Assembly (NCBI RefSeq): GCF_016616235.1 | Contig: NZ_CP067100.1 | Location: 6,631,001-6,695,000 of the forward strand | DNA length: 64,000 nucleotides | Reading direction: 5' to 3' | Source of the DNA: Bradyrhizobium diazoefficiens | GTDB lineage: Bacteria; Pseudomonadota; Alphaproteobacteria; Rhizobiales; Xanthobacteraceae | Shown: positions 8,601-17,938 of the stretch, in pieces | Layout: every line of letters begins with the position of its first letter | Numbering within the stretch: the stretch's first letter is position 1 | Translations under genes and position numbers: made by a program | The notes under the pieces: generated by a model | Told to the model about the DNA's origin: nothing | Database searches by the model: none | The model's input: the letters and a program-made list of their open reading frames with translations, nothing else

Positions 8601-11600
8601 GCACGGACGATCTCTTTGCCTCACCAAAGGCCGGCATCCGATCGGGACCTTCCTGGGGGCGGGCCCGGCGAACCGCTGGCATACGCTCGGCCAACGATGC
8701 CTTGATGAAGCCACAGCCGTCATGCGGCCGCAAAGCAATCGGGCCTTGCGCTCCCATCAGTTTGAAGGGATGTGCCTCGTTGCTCGGGCGGTCTGGCGTC
8801 AGCAACAGCTTGAAGGCGCCCTCCAGCGCGTAGTCATGAGGGCCTAGGCCGGTGATCGCTGGTGGCGCCGCAAACCCCCTGCGCTGAGCGTACCAATAGG
8901 CCTCTTTAAATGGCGCCCAGGCCCGCAATAGCTTCTCGAACGAGGTGCCCGGAGCGGTTTCGGCGTAGGGAACAGCGAGCAGCTTTCCTCCCGAAGGCGC
9001 CGCTGCGGGCTTGCCTGGAGCATGGGCGCCGATTTCCAACTCGGTTCGTTTTGGCGCCTTTAACTTGCTGCCGCCGAACAGGTCCATGCGGTATGGCACG
9101 CCCTTGTACGTGAATGTACGTGCCAGCATGAAGGCGCTCGGCTTTGCTGGCAGCTGCACCGCGACCACCTCGATCGTTCCCGAGGTCAGCCGATGAAAAA
9201 TCGAATATCGTGTCTCGGTCTCCGTGGGCAGTGGCCGCCCCTGCATGTCCACCACGGGCAACCGCATCAGACCCGCTTCGCCCTGTGGGGGCCTAGGATC
9301 GTGGTCCATGGCTCGCAAGACCTTGTGGACATCGAATACGGCCGCCGGATATTTCTCCCGGATCATTGCCGCGTTCTGCTCGACGAATGTATCCAGCGCA
9401 TCGACCGGATCATCCGCCTCGATCTGCGCGATCAGATTCCAGCTCATATTGGAAAGATCGCCTTGGATGAGGTCGCGCGTGCTGGCCAGGATCTTTCTGG
9501 TTCCGCGATGCAGCTCTTGCTGCCTCATCCGCAAATCGGACTTCTTGCCCTCGACGTCCGGTCGCTTGAACATGTTCGCCAAGACCGCGCGAGCCTTGAG
9601 CACCTGATAAATCGAGAGGGCGGGACCGCGACTGGCGAGCGGCCCACGGATACGCTCGGCCTTGCTTGCGTTGAAATGTGCCTCGATCTTTTGCTCCACG
9701 ACGGGTTGGATGTCGTTCAGCAAGTAGAGAGCCTGTCTGCGGTGCCAGCGCAGGTGCGGGCTGCGCGCCAGCGGCATCAGTGCGGCACAGAGATTGCCCA
9801 TTGTTTCGATGTCATTTTCAGCGGCGAATTCAGGGGCACGAAGCAATTGGTTGAGCCGATCCAACCCGGTCAGTGCGAGCAAACCAAGATCGTCGATCAG
9901 CCGGGCCTTCGCCAAGGCCTTAAAAATGGTTGCGATGGCCAATGCATCGCTGTGCTCCAGCCGATCATTGGCATAGTGCAGGTGGTGGGCCAGCTGATGT
10001 AAGCGATCCGTCAGCAGCGCGGTTTCAACGATCTCCCCCGCGTCTTCGCCTCGCGTGATGCCTCGGCCCAGGGCATTGGCGATCATGTTGAACTGAGGCA
10101 TCGTGAAGGCACCGAAACGTTGGCCTCCCCGGCCAAGCCCACGCGCTATGTCCACGACCGCCTTGTGACACGCCACTTCTTCCGGCCACTTGCTGAAGCC
10201 ATTCACCAGGTTTGCCAATTGCAACGGCGTGACATCGGAAATCGGGCGGCGACAGATCTCACGCGCAATCACGACTGCGGTTTGGCAAGTGTCCTCATCC
10301 TCCGACCACTTGCTCAAGCCGTTTACCAGGGTCGATAGAGTTTGATAATCGGCATGAGAGAGTCGGTCGCCCTCACGGAACTCACGGGCGATCGCCACTG
10401 TGGCCCGGCGCGCGTCCTGCTCTTCCGGCCACTTGCTGAAGCCGTTCACCAGATTTGCCAGCTCCTGCTGAGTAAACCCGGAGAGTTGATCGCGACGGCG
10501 ACAGATTTCGCCGGCGATCACAACTGTGGCTTGGCCCGTGTACGCATCTTCCGTCCACTTGCTGAAACCGTTCGCCAGATTCGATAGCTCCTGCCGCGCA
10601 AAACCGGCGAGTTGGTCGCTACGGCGGCAGACCTCAGCGGCGATCGCGAGTATGGCCTGGCGAGTGTCCTCCACCAGCCACTTGCTGAAGCCGTTCGTCA
10701 GGTTTGCCAATCCCTGGCTGGTAAAAGCAGAGAGACGGTCAGCGCCGCGATGGATCTCGCAGGCAATCGCGATTGTGCCTTGGCGAGAGGATTCCTCTCC
10801 CGGCCACTTGCTGAAACCATTCACCAGGTTCGCCAGCTCCTGTTGACCAAAAGCAGACGGTTGGCGCCGAAGAACTTCGCTGGCGATCGCAATTGCACCC
10901 TGGCGAGCCGGCTCCGCTCCCGGCCACTTGCTGAAACCGTTCACCAGGTTCGCCAGCTCCTGTTGAGTAAAATCGGACGGTTGGCGCCGAAGGACTTCAT
11001 TGGCGATCGCGATTGTGCCCTGGAGCGCGGCATCCTCTTGCGGCCACTTGCTGAAACCGCTCACCAGGTTCGCCAGCTCTTGTTGGGTAAAAGCAGAGAG
11101 TTGATTGGCGCGACGATAGACCTCACCGGCGATCGTGCGTACGGCATGTTGCGTATCGGCGTCCCCCGGCCACTTGCTGAAACCGTTGACCAGGTTGGCC
11201 AATGCTTGGCTGGAAAAAACAGAGAGGCGGTCAGCCCGACGATGGACCTCACGCGCGATCGCAATTGTGCCCAGGCGAGAGGGCTCTTCTTCCGGCCACT
11301 TGCTGAAGCCATTCACCAGCATAGCCAGACCCTGGCCCGTAAAGGCCGGGAGCCGCGTGGCGCGGCTGCAGAGTTCGGTTGCGATCAGGCGTGCAGCTGG
11401 CAGACAGGCTTCTACTGTTGGCCATTTGCTCAAGCCGTTCATCAGGATTGCCAACTGTCGGTCATTGCAATGAGCGAGCCCTGCGGCGCCGCGACGGACG
11501 AGTTCACTTGCGGCGGCAAATATGGCTTGGCCTATGTCGTCCTCTTCGGGCCACTTGCTGAAGCTGTTGACCAGGCTCGCCAATTGCCGCGGGGTCAAAT

Positions 11601-12414
11601 CAGCTAGTCCGCCGTCGCTGACGGCGCGCCGGCGCAGTTCAGCAGCAATCAAACCTGTGGCTTGCAGACAGGCATCCTCTTCCGGCCATTTGCTAAAGCC
11701 ATTCACGACCGCCGCCAAGTGCCGGTGAGTAAGTACCGAAATTTCGTCCGGGCGGCCTTGAATCGCATCGGCGATTGCGACGATGGCTTGGCGGGAGTTC
11801 AGCTCTCCCTTTGGCCACTTGCCGAAAGCATTGGCCAGGACTGCCAAATTCTGTGGAGCAAAACCAGGCAGCTTGTCGTCAAGGCCGGCGCGGCCGCGGA
11901 GTTCGGCCGCGATCAAGCCTGCCGCTTTGAGGCAGTTCTCGGTCTCCGGCCAGTTGCTGAACGCATTGAAGAGGCTCGTCACTTCCGATGGTGTAAAATC
12001 AGGCAGTAGGTCGGCACGTGCAATGACCTCCTTGGCGACCGCGATTTTTGCCGGGTCAGAAGCGCTCTGGTCCGGCCACTTGACCAATCCATTGACCAGG
12101 CCTGCTAGGCCCTGCGGATCAAAGTCAGAGAGCCCTTCGTTGCGCGCGGCGATCTCGTGAGTGATCACGACTGTGATGTCGCGGCAGATCGTCTCTTTCG
12201 GCCACTTGCTGAAGCCGCTCACCAGATTCGATAGTGCCTGCGGATCAAAAGCGGAAAGCTCTTCTTTGCGCGCGAGGATCTCGTTACCGATCGCGACCGC
12301 GACGTCGCGACATGGTTCCGGCCATTTGCTAAAACCACTCACCAGGTTTGCCAGGCCTTGCGGACCCAAAAGCAGGAAACTGGCCTTCGCGGTCCGCGCG
12401 CGACAGGACCTCAC
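5659..12414 (-). CDS. SKWP-repeat type III effector, C-terminal part, with DFDGD motif and shikimate kinase domain
   Basis: This 2,251-residue frame continues the effector that starts at 14962; a single extra base near 12365 splits the two. It opens inside a repeat and holds about 18 repeats of roughly 40 residues with the core LANLVNGFSKWPEE, the signature of Ralstonia RipS/Skwp and Xanthomonas XopAD effectors. A long region without repeats follows. It contains LVAVPTG then DGDFDGD (residues 1488-1494), which resembles the metal-binding loop of RNA polymerase catalytic barrels. Residues 2064-2251 form a complete shikimate kinase: Walker A GMPGSGKST, FIDSD, FRELE, ATGGGAF and RPLL. Translation of this part alone is doubtful, because the first codons have no repeat-free start. 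Confidence 0.85.
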   Translation of the reverse strand: MRSCRARTAKASFLLLGPQGLANLVSGFSKWPEPCRDVAVAIGNEILARKEELSAFDPQALSNLVSGFSKWPKETICRDITVVITHEIAARNEGLSDFDPQGLAGLVNGLVKWPDQSASDPAKIAVAKEVIARADLLPDFTPSEVTSLFNAFSNWPETENCLKAAGLIAAELRGRAGLDDKLPGFAPQNLAVLANAFGKWPKGELNSRQAIVAIADAIQGRPDEISVLTHRHLAAVVNGFSKWPEEDACLQATGLIAAELRRRAVSDGGLADLTPRQLASLVNSFSKWPEEDDIGQAIFAAASELVRRGAAGLAHCNDRQLAILMNGLSKWPTVEACLPAARLIATELCSRATRLPAFTGQGLAMLVNGFSKWPEEEPSRLGTIAIAREVHRRADRLSVFSSQALANLVNGFSKWPGDADTQHAVRTIAGEVYRRANQLSAFTQQELANLVSGFSKWPQEDAALQGTIAIANEVLRRQPSDFTQQELANLVNGFSKWPGAEPARQGAIAIASEVLRRQPSAFGQQELANLVNGFSKWPGEESSRQGTIAIACEIHRGADRLSAFTSQGLANLTNGFSKWLVEDTRQAILAIAAEVCRRSDQLAGFARQELSNLANGFSKWTEDAYTGQATVVIAGEICRRRDQLSGFTQQELANLVNGFSKWPEEQDARRATVAIAREFREGDRLSHADYQTLSTLVNGLSKWSEDEDTCQTAVVIAREICRRPISDVTPLQLANLVNGFSKWPEEVACHKAVVDIARGLGRGGQRFGAFTMPQFNMIANALGRGITRGEDAGEIVETALLTDRLHQLAHHLHYANDRLEHSDALAIATIFKALAKARLIDDLGLLALTGLDRLNQLLRAPEFAAENDIETMGNLCAALMPLARSPHLRWHRRQALYLLNDIQPVVEQKIEAHFNASKAERIRGPLASRGPALSIYQVLKARAVLANMFKRPDVEGKKSDLRMRQQELHRGTRKILASTRDLIQGDLSNMSWNLIAQIEADDPVDALDTFVEQNAAMIREKYPAAVFDVHKVLRAMDHDPRPPQGEAGLMRLPVVDMQGRPLPTETETRYSIFHRLTSGTIEVVAVQLPAKPSAFMLARTFTYKGVPYRMDLFGGSKLKAPKRTELEIGAHAPGKPAAAPSGGKLLAVPYAETAPGTSFEKLLRAWAPFKEAYWYAQRRGFAAPPAITGLGPHDYALEGAFKLLLTPDRPSNEAHPFKLMGAQGPIALRPHDGCGFIKASLAERMPAVRRARPQEGPDRMPAFGEAKRSSVPASALQHYPRSERVADEAREKANVWLESRGRDSLIGDQLFRTVTAGHIDGSGAVAVPSSDDDLHVPKRKSETLTRTGGVLIGRSPYDTPNLRPLAPERVKSAADGDPTAAFLDRCAAMQYSFSVAQKSREELAADDPSFFAKGILIVVPDAMWPADYADRGLVLSAEDIKSHSSWTERKDRAKKDTPLDCVGILQATEVFAPGSLVAVPTGEQKKLDGDFDGDTVVIIGDRPQLYEHVREFDEKEQARGVRSLKPPKSYTPAIESDNYQFSRASQILAATRDALEIYSGLQRSFLAQSHQARRWFAERAIFGTYEGVHHELRRDIRQLLNEEQVSGHDIEDKLDRARREIKAADHPVAHEFAELLVSELQAWAESTDEQVLPETAETVGDNRLTVSRALAELFPDLAEAYPAATHPRDRIQVLLDHYPARIDPRPDGYIADDLVQSASNLLSLGIKVGTDAFKSDTSVALFMKKCQGLQRLLQQTPGVKPVPYVKSMAATLNQGRFNIDTTLADLKDNPTLAASIMEVSIKLASDKGILPRPFALRAAPESSNTMTLTREQASERARIEAARASAEEKEITAAALQVVESLRQTGIDVKMPHLDHRLKTENSLRDQLMQMNDAAERDSQLISSAVRHVFEVPDKDFVRAFRRAMLAFEEQGYAEISTTNWFRMSVPTFVGMKTVLATPGGYRFDAEFHTPASYKAKVANHDTYKEIQRRRRGDAPDPHKIEQLTQRARDICKEVAIPEGVRNIPHWSIEGAYTGGVRAAFGLRSAEQSRTLEPGAKEIVAALNGRPIVLVGMPGSGKSTIGPYLARRLGLPFIDSDKKIETAARMSITEIFASKGEQHFRELEASSIARFLGSGPVVLATGGGAFMHEETRRHVADKAVSIWLNTDIGEIRKRLRRDTTRPLLQTASREDTIAQLISERAPFYQLADLTIVPGQKRDNKNADQCVAALHAHLCGEGGVDRTPANVIGATP

Positions 12415-14962
12415 CCGCCATTTTGACGGTAGCTCGGCGACAGCTTTCTTCGGGCCTGCTACTGAAACCGCTTACCAGGTTCGCAAGGAGCTGTGGGGAA
12501 AAGCTCGAGAGCCGGCTTGCCTCGGCGTGAACAACCTCGTCGGCGATCGCAAGGGCCGCTTCGGTGCAGCCCGTCTGTTCCGGCCATTTGGTGAACCCGT
12601 TCACCAGGTTCGCCAAGTGTTGTGCGGTGAAATCGGAGAGCCCGTCGGCGCGGGTGGCGCGGCGACAGAGTACGGAGCCGACGAAGCCTGCGGCTCGAGC
12701 AGGAATCGCCTCGTCCGGCCACTTGCTGAAGCCGTTCACCAGGTTCGCCAAGTGTTGGGGATGGAAATCAGAGAGCGAAGCGTCGAGCACGGCGTAGCGG
12801 CAGAGTTCGGCTGCAATGTCGACGGTACCCTTGCGGCATCCCGCCTCGTTTGACCACTTGCTGAATCCGTTCACCAGATTCGCAAGGTCCTGCGAGACAA
12901 ACCCACGGAGCTCGTTGTTTTGGGCGCGGCGAGATACCTCGTTGCCGATCGCGGCTGTGGCCCGACGGGATTCCTCCTCTTCCGGCCATTTGCTGAAACC
13001 ATTCACCAGGTTAGCCAGTCCCTGTGACGTAAAATCAGGCAGTTGGTCGGCGCGTGCCACGATCTCCTTGGCGATCGCGACAATAGCCTTGCCGCAGCGG
13101 TCTTCCGGCCACTTGCCGAAACCATTCACCAGGTTGGCCAGTCCCTGTTGATTAAAATCGAATAGCCCGTCTCTGCGAGCGGCGCGGCGGCAGATTTCAC
13201 CGGCAAGCAAGCCTGCAGCTTGGGAGCAGTGTGCCTGTTCAGGCCACTTGCTGAAGCCGTTCACCAGATTCGCCAGGTTCTGCGGAATGTATTCAGACAG
13301 GCGGGCGCCACAAACCTCCCGGGCGATCGCTTCTGTGGCTTCGCCACAGCTCTCCTCGTCTGGCCATTTACTGAAGCCGTTGACCAGCAATGCCTGGCTT
13401 TGGTTTTGCAGTTCGTCAAACGCAAAGCTTTCATCGCAACACAATTCAGCAATGCTGATGATTGCCGCCTGGCATTCCGCCGACGGATCCCGACCGAACG
13501 ATGATGCGAAGAGAGAGAGGGCGCTGGGACTGATTTCCTTCATACGCGTGTTGTCAAGACGCGACACCCGAACCGCCAAGGCGCGGCAAGCTTCTATGCC
13601 TGCCTCACCTCCGGCTTCGCGGCTCACCGCGTTGCATGTCGTGGCGTACCCCCATGAGGACCGGAGATCGTCTTCAAACTGCGCAACAAATCGCGCATCG
13701 AAACGGCCAGCCGCGGTTTGCAGAAACTCTGAAAGATCTTGCCCCCGCAGCTGCTTGCTGTAACGCACCACTGCACGCGAGAACATGCCGATCTCGCGAG
13801 CGCTGGCGATTTCTCTCAGCGCAGCATTTAGTTCATCCGAACGTCTAGAGGGCCTTTGCGGTACTCCACCTAGCACGTTCTGCACGGCTGAATTGTCGAT
13901 GTGCGGCCTTCCTGGTCGGCCATTCAGGCCAGAGAGGGATTGGCTATGCGGCACCCTGCCGCCTGTTTGCGCGCCTTCGGCCGCTCGATCGGTACGCCGC
14001 CGGCGGCCATCCGAACGTGACGGGTCAAGTTCCAGATTGGCCGCACCATGATGAGTTCGATGGGCTCGCCCCGAGTCCTCAGCCTGGGTCGGGTGCGCGT
14101 GAACACCGTCGATGCGCCAGTTTCCTGGCCCATCACGCCGCTCAGACACGGATTGCGTATTCGCTGAGACCTCGGCTCTTTGCGAGCTTTCAGTGGTGCG
14201 GTGGGCACGCCAGGGACCGTCATCGGAACGCGACAGGCGTGATTCCCGATTTGCCGCGCCATCATAAGTACGATCGGCTCGTTCCGAACCTTCACGCTGG
14301 ATCGGCTGCGTCGGCGCATCGGGGGTGCGCCACCTTCCTGGTCTGCTACTCCCCTCAGAGACGGATTGCGTATCCGGCGGACGTCTGCCCGCGTGTGAAC
14401 TTCCGGCCTCTCGATCGCCACGCCAGGACTCCTCGCCACGAGGCGGCAAGGGGCCGACGTCTCGACTTGGTTCCCTCGCGTAACGTCTATATGGTCGCTG
14501 CGGGCCTCGGGCTTGGACCGTCTGGGCGGGCACATCATGGACGTGTCCCCCTTCTGGTCCGCTAGCCGAGTGCGAGGGGAGTGAGCGTCCTGCTGAGCTT
14601 TCAGCCTCTGGATCGTCACGCCGCAGTTCCCCATCAGATCGCGACGAGCCGGATTCTGGCAAGGAGCGGAAACGACGGCGGCTCCCACCCATTGCGCCCT
14701 GCAGCGCGGCCCCGAGGAGTCGATGTGGGCCGGCGGGAGGACCGGCAAAGCGCCCCGCACCGCTGGGGCGCGGCGCGACGCGAGAGAAACCAGTGTCTGA
14801 ATCCTGAGGCTCAGATTGCATCCGCTCCACAACAGAAGTGAATGATCGGCTCTCTTCACCATGGCCATGAGCCGATCCAGCGCTAGAACCGTCAGCGCCT
14901 CGGCCTTCGTTGGCACCAAATTGCGAAATGAGCGATTTGCCCCGCTCGTCAATAGGCCTCAT
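12329..14962 (-). CDS. SKWP-repeat type III effector, N-terminal part
   Basis: An 877-residue frame with the natural start: the ATG follows GGAGATGG. Residues 1 to about 390 are Ser/Arg/Pro/Gly-rich and low complexity, typical of type III secretion regions. After about residue 480 there are eight repeats of the form LANLVNGFSKWPEE; the last reads SGFSSRPEE. The frame ends a few residues after GQFPAFG, where one extra G (CCC at 12365-12367 on the + strand) shifts it. Removing that base gives FGPQGLANLVSGFSKWPE and joins the frame ending at 5659, for about 3,100 residues in all. This may be a true mutation or a sequencing error in a G run. A weak tts-like site lies about 210 bases upstream. Confidence 0.85.
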   Translation of the reverse strand: MRPIDERGKSLISQFGANEGRGADGSSAGSAHGHGEESRSFTSVVERMQSEPQDSDTGFSRVAPRPSGAGRFAGPPAGPHRLLGAALQGAMGGSRRRFRSLPESGSSRSDGELRRDDPEAESSAGRSLPSHSASGPEGGHVHDVPAQTVQARGPQRPYRRYAREPSRDVGPLPPRGEESWRGDREAGSSHAGRRPPDTQSVSEGSSRPGRWRTPDAPTQPIQREGSERADRTYDGAANRESRLSRSDDGPWRAHRTTESSQRAEVSANTQSVSERRDGPGNWRIDGVHAHPTQAEDSGRAHRTHHGAANLELDPSRSDGRRRRTDRAAEGAQTGGRVPHSQSLSGLNGRPGRPHIDNSAVQNVLGGVPQRPSRRSDELNAALREIASAREIGMFSRAVVRYSKQLRGQDLSEFLQTAAGRFDARFVAQFEDDLRSSWGYATTCNAVSREAGGEAGIEACRALAVRVSRLDNTRMKEISPSALSLFASSFGRDPSAECQAAIISIAELCCDESFAFDELQNQSQALLVNGFSKWPDEESCGEATEAIAREVCGARLSEYIPQNLANLVNGFSKWPEQAHCSQAAGLLAGEICRRAARRDGLFDFNQQGLANLVNGFGKWPEDRCGKAIVAIAKEIVARADQLPDFTSQGLANLVNGFSKWPEEEESRRATAAIGNEVSRRAQNNELRGFVSQDLANLVNGFSKWSNEAGCRKGTVDIAAELCRYAVLDASLSDFHPQHLANLVNGFSKWPDEAIPARAAGFVGSVLCRRATRADGLSDFTAQHLANLVNGFTKWPEQTGCTEAALAIADEVVHAEASRLSSFSPQLLANLVSGFSSRPEESCRRATVKMAGEVLSRADREGQFPAFGSARPGKPGEWF

Positions 14963-15170
14963 AGTCCATCTCCAATGTCGCGAAAACTGTGCTGCCTGTC
15001 CTCACGAGCGCGATAGCCACGCGCCGGTTCGGCCGCTTGTGCTGGCCTTACCCGACAGAGCAGACTGAGTGGCATCGCCGGATCAGCAACTGGCGAGCAC
15101 GCAGAACTTCCAATTGCATGCCCGTTAGGAACGACAGACCGACAGAGCGCATCGATCTCCGACCCAAAAA

Positions 15171-15188
15171 CGCTTTCGAAAAACACGC
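15171..15188 (-). promoter_or_regulatory. Possible degenerate tts box of the SKWP effector
   Basis: On the - strand the sequence GCGTGTTTTTCGAAAGCG keeps TCGAAAGC and the TTT before it, but departs from the GTCAG half. The distance to the ATG at 14962 is about 210 bases, longer than for the other effectors here. Suggestive only. Confidence 0.35.
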
Positions 15189-15361
15189 TCAAGATTCCCA
15201 AGAAGCGGCGCGGCGAAAAAGTCCAGTTTGATGTCTTCGGTCTTGTTTTGACACGCGCCAGCCTTTCGCGGGGTCATTCAAAGCTCGCCCAGGTTCCAAC
15301 AGCCGACCACAGCCACACAAGCCGCGCTTCCAGATCGACCGCGCGGCTTGGCCGGCTCAAG

Positions 15362-15405
<44 letters not shown>

Positions 15406-15449
15406 TCAACCGCCAGAACATGAATGTGATAACGGGAGCCGCCGCCCAG

Positions 15450-15959
15450 TCACTTCGGTTGGGAAGCTTCCGGCCAATCTGCGAACTCCAACTCGAAACG
15501 ACGAGAGCCGACGGGTTTGGTCGTGAATTTGACGGTCTTTCCGGAGAGAGCCGCCAACGAGCCGGACGCGAATTTGAACACCGTCTTCCCGGCAGCTGCG
15601 ATACCGGCAGCCCTGTTGTCCTCCATGACCGAGGAGCCGTCTCCCTCCAAGAGCTGACCGACCGCATAGCCTTCGAGCGCGCGGTGAACGTCGAGAGAAG
15701 CCAAGTACCTGCCTTTCTCGCTGTCCCATTCGCTGACCGATATCGCTGTGATGCCTGCGTCCTTCAACAGCCCATCTGAAACGTGGCAGGTATATTGAAG
15801 GCTGACGATCATGTGCCCATTCCGATCACCTATCGGCTCGCGATCGGTTCCGTCTATGGTGCAGTCGTAGCGTCGGATTGAGTCCGCGAGCGCTCCCCCA
15901 GTCAGCCCGAGCAAACCGAAAGCGGAACATAGAACAATAGTGAAAACCGGTTGCTTCAT
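15450..15959 (-). CDS. Small exported protein of unknown function
   Basis: 169 residues. Residues 1-25 (MKQPVFTIVLCSAFGLLGLT, then GGALA) are a clear Sec signal peptide with cleavage after ALA. The mature part has two Cys (YDCTIDG and QYTCHVSDG) that could form one disulfide, and no domain I recognise. It is probably periplasmic. A perfect 9-3-9 palindrome lies 42 bases upstream of the ATG and may be its operator. Confidence 0.65.
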   Translation of the reverse strand: MKQPVFTIVLCSAFGLLGLTGGALADSIRRYDCTIDGTDREPIGDRNGHMIVSLQYTCHVSDGLLKDAGITAISVSEWDSEKGRYLASLDVHRALEGYAVGQLLEGDGSSVMEDNRAAGIAAAGKTVFKFASGSLAALSGKTVKFTTKPVGSRRFELEFADWPEASQPK

Positions 15960-16000
15960 TTGCCGATGCTTTCGCGAACATGTCTTTGCAAAGGATGTAC

Positions 16001-16021
16001 AACCTGACGCAACGTCAGGTT
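16001..16021. promoter_or_regulatory. Perfect palindromic operator candidate
   Basis: Arms AACCTGACG and CGTCAGGTT around a CAA centre form a perfect 9-3-9 inverted repeat. It lies 42 bases upstream of the exported-protein gene, a plausible promoter position. A related copy with the same right arm is at 24390-24410. The shape is typical of a dimeric regulator such as a MerR-family protein; no regulator gene is in the window. Confidence 0.5.
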
Positions 16022-16613
16022 CAAGTGCCTTCGATCTGTTGCTGAGTTCGCTCTTTATCGTTACAGAGCAGCCGAGAGACGCGCGCCAGGTTTAGCTGCA
16101 GCGACAGCCTGATCGCGCTCGGGCGACCACCACAAATCCTCTCCGGCTTGAGATTCACGCAGCCACAAAAACGCGACCCCTTCCTTTGCGATACCATCGG
16201 TGCCACCTCTTCGAGAGCCTATGCCAACCAAGAGGCACTGAATGGAAGGGCAATTCTCTCAATGGTGCTGCCGCGGCGCGGACCGCATGTCGCATCGGCT
16301 ACAGCAGCAGCCGGCTTCAATTTGCGATAGCTTATGGTGATTGTGAGCGCTTGCGCCTCGCCGTCGGGCGGACCGCGAATTGCGCCCTGCCAACCTGCCT
16401 TTGGCCGGCGCGACGTGGAACACGCGTCTCCCAGAGACTGAACTCGAGGCTGCGACCTCGCGCGGAAGAGTGAACTCTGCATTCCAGGCGCGCGAGGTTG
16501 TTGCGGGATTCCAGTTCGCAGTTGCCGCCTTTAGCAAAAGACAACATGGCAACTCGAGCAGCTCGCCGCACCTTCCGACAAGGCGCTCTCGGCCTGCGGT
16601 CAGCGCATTGTAT
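16022..16613. other. Intergenic, no gene recognised
   Basis: Overlapping short frames occur on both strands without recognisable motifs or ribosome sites. Confidence 0.4.
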
Positions 16614-17435
16614 TCAGCTCATTCTTTGTGTGACGACCGTCACGAGATGATGGCCCCTGTTCCTGTAATCCTCGGCGAGACTTCTGAGCAAGTCACCTAT
16701 CTGGTCTGATGGGACAGCGAATTCTCCATCGCTCGGATCGAAAAGAGTGGTCATTCCATTGGAGGTGGACGTTGCGACCAGATGTCCGAGGCCTTCTGCG
16801 AAGCGCAAGCTGAGCAAATAGGCAGAAGGGTCTTCGGTGACTTCATTGACGATCCCGGCGATCTCCGAGGACTTACCAAACTGATATCCCCACCGTCGTT
16901 TGGATGGTTGCAAGCCTGCTTCCTGCAACATTATGTCTCTTGGTTGAAAATCTTCCGCCTGATCATCTTGCAATCGATTCCTGAGTTCTTCATACCGCTG
17001 CTGCCGCATCGCCGCCGAGACGTGGGTTTGCGAGCCGGGCCGCAGCGCGCTCATGCGTGATAGCGGACTGCTCGGAAGATTGAGGAGCCACTCTGCCGCG
17101 AGACCAACGCATATGCCATCTACATTCGCGTCACGCAATTCGGCAGTCTGGTATTCGAAAAGAGGAATGATCGGTCTTTGCGAAGGCGATGGGCTGGAAC
17201 CGGGCGACGCAGAGGGTGGGGTCAAGCCGAAGGAGATTGGGGTCGGAATATGCGCATCAGAGGTATGTGGTCTGCTGCAGCAGAGCCCCATTTTTTCGCA
17301 CGCACCGCCAGGTGACAGATTGCCCTGAAGTGTTAGATCCGCAAGCCTTCCCGCAAAGTTGCCATCGTCCGTCGACTCGCTCGATTCGTCGGCTTGATGA
17401 GCACCTGTGGATGAGGTGCTGATTCGGATATCCAT
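16614..17435 (-). CDS. nopT2: Type III effector NopT2, YopT-family (C58) cysteine protease
   Basis: A 273-residue paralogue of the gene at 1187-2110. The catalytic residues are Cys109 (GICVGLAAEW), His218 (GLGHLVATS) and Asp233 (TTLFDPSDGEF). The self-processing and lipidation site is EKMGLCC, with Gly50, Cys52 and Cys53, a numbering close to that of NopT of strain NGR234. The ATG follows AGGCGAATCTCC, and a tts box lies about 75 bases upstream. Two NopT paralogues are known from Bradyrhizobium, so the pair fits. Both copies keep all catalytic residues, so both look functional. Confidence 0.88.
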   Translation of the reverse strand: MDIRISTSSTGAHQADESSESTDDGNFAGRLADLTLQGNLSPGGACEKMGLCCSRPHTSDAHIPTPISFGLTPPSASPGSSPSPSQRPIIPLFEYQTAELRDANVDGICVGLAAEWLLNLPSSPLSRMSALRPGSQTHVSAAMRQQRYEELRNRLQDDQAEDFQPRDIMLQEAGLQPSKRRWGYQFGKSSEIAGIVNEVTEDPSAYLLSLRFAEGLGHLVATSTSNGMTTLFDPSDGEFAVPSDQIGDLLRSLAEDYRNRGHHLVTVVTQRMS

Positions 17436-17507
17436 GGAGATTCGCCTATCGCTTCGTCGTACTTTTCCGCACCGCGTGCGCCCCGGGTCCTGCTGCGGCG
17501 ATATGCA

Positions 17508-17530
17508 GTCAAGCTGACGACGAGCTGACG
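17508..17530 (-). promoter_or_regulatory. tts box of nopT2
   Basis: The - strand reads CGTCAGCTCGTCGTCAGCTT, the same arrangement as before nopT1 and at the same distance from the ATG. The likely activator is TtsI. Confidence 0.7.
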
Positions 17531-17587
17531 CTCGTGCCCGTGGATGTGGTGAACAAAGCGGAGGGAAGTCGGCGAATTTCGCCGCCT

Positions 17588-17938
17588 AAATCGCCCGCAA
17601 CCAAAACCGCCAGAGCGGGCGGAGAATGACGGGTCGGTACATTTGAAATATGGGGAGACGCTCTCAGAGCAACCGTGGGACTTGGCCAGGCGCGGGGGAG
17701 CACGATGAGAGGTAAGGACCGGAGGCCGCGCATGAATCCAGTATTCGCAGGTCACGTGCGCGAGGGGGCATCTGATGTCGTGCGGAGGGGTCTGGATGCG
17801 AGTGAGGCCACGCGCTTCGAAGATAGAAGCAATGGCCTTTCTTCCAGCGGTTGCGAGGGGACAATCGCGACCACTCCTGTAGAGATCCTCCCTATCGTCG
17901 CGACTGGTTCACGACATAGCATGAGCTCGAGCTGTTAG
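17588..17938 (+). pseudogene. Truncated copy of the P450 gene's promoter and 5' end
   Basis: This stretch matches the region from about 28704 into the P450 gene at 28841. It keeps the upstream leader (GATGAGAGG, then GGAGG) and an ATG at 17732 followed by PVFAGHVREGASDV, compared with TVLAGHAREGAYDV in the intact gene. The similarity fades after about 60 codons in a frameshifted stretch, and nothing of the heme-binding half remains. It is a diverged partial duplication, not a functional enzyme. Confidence 0.75.
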
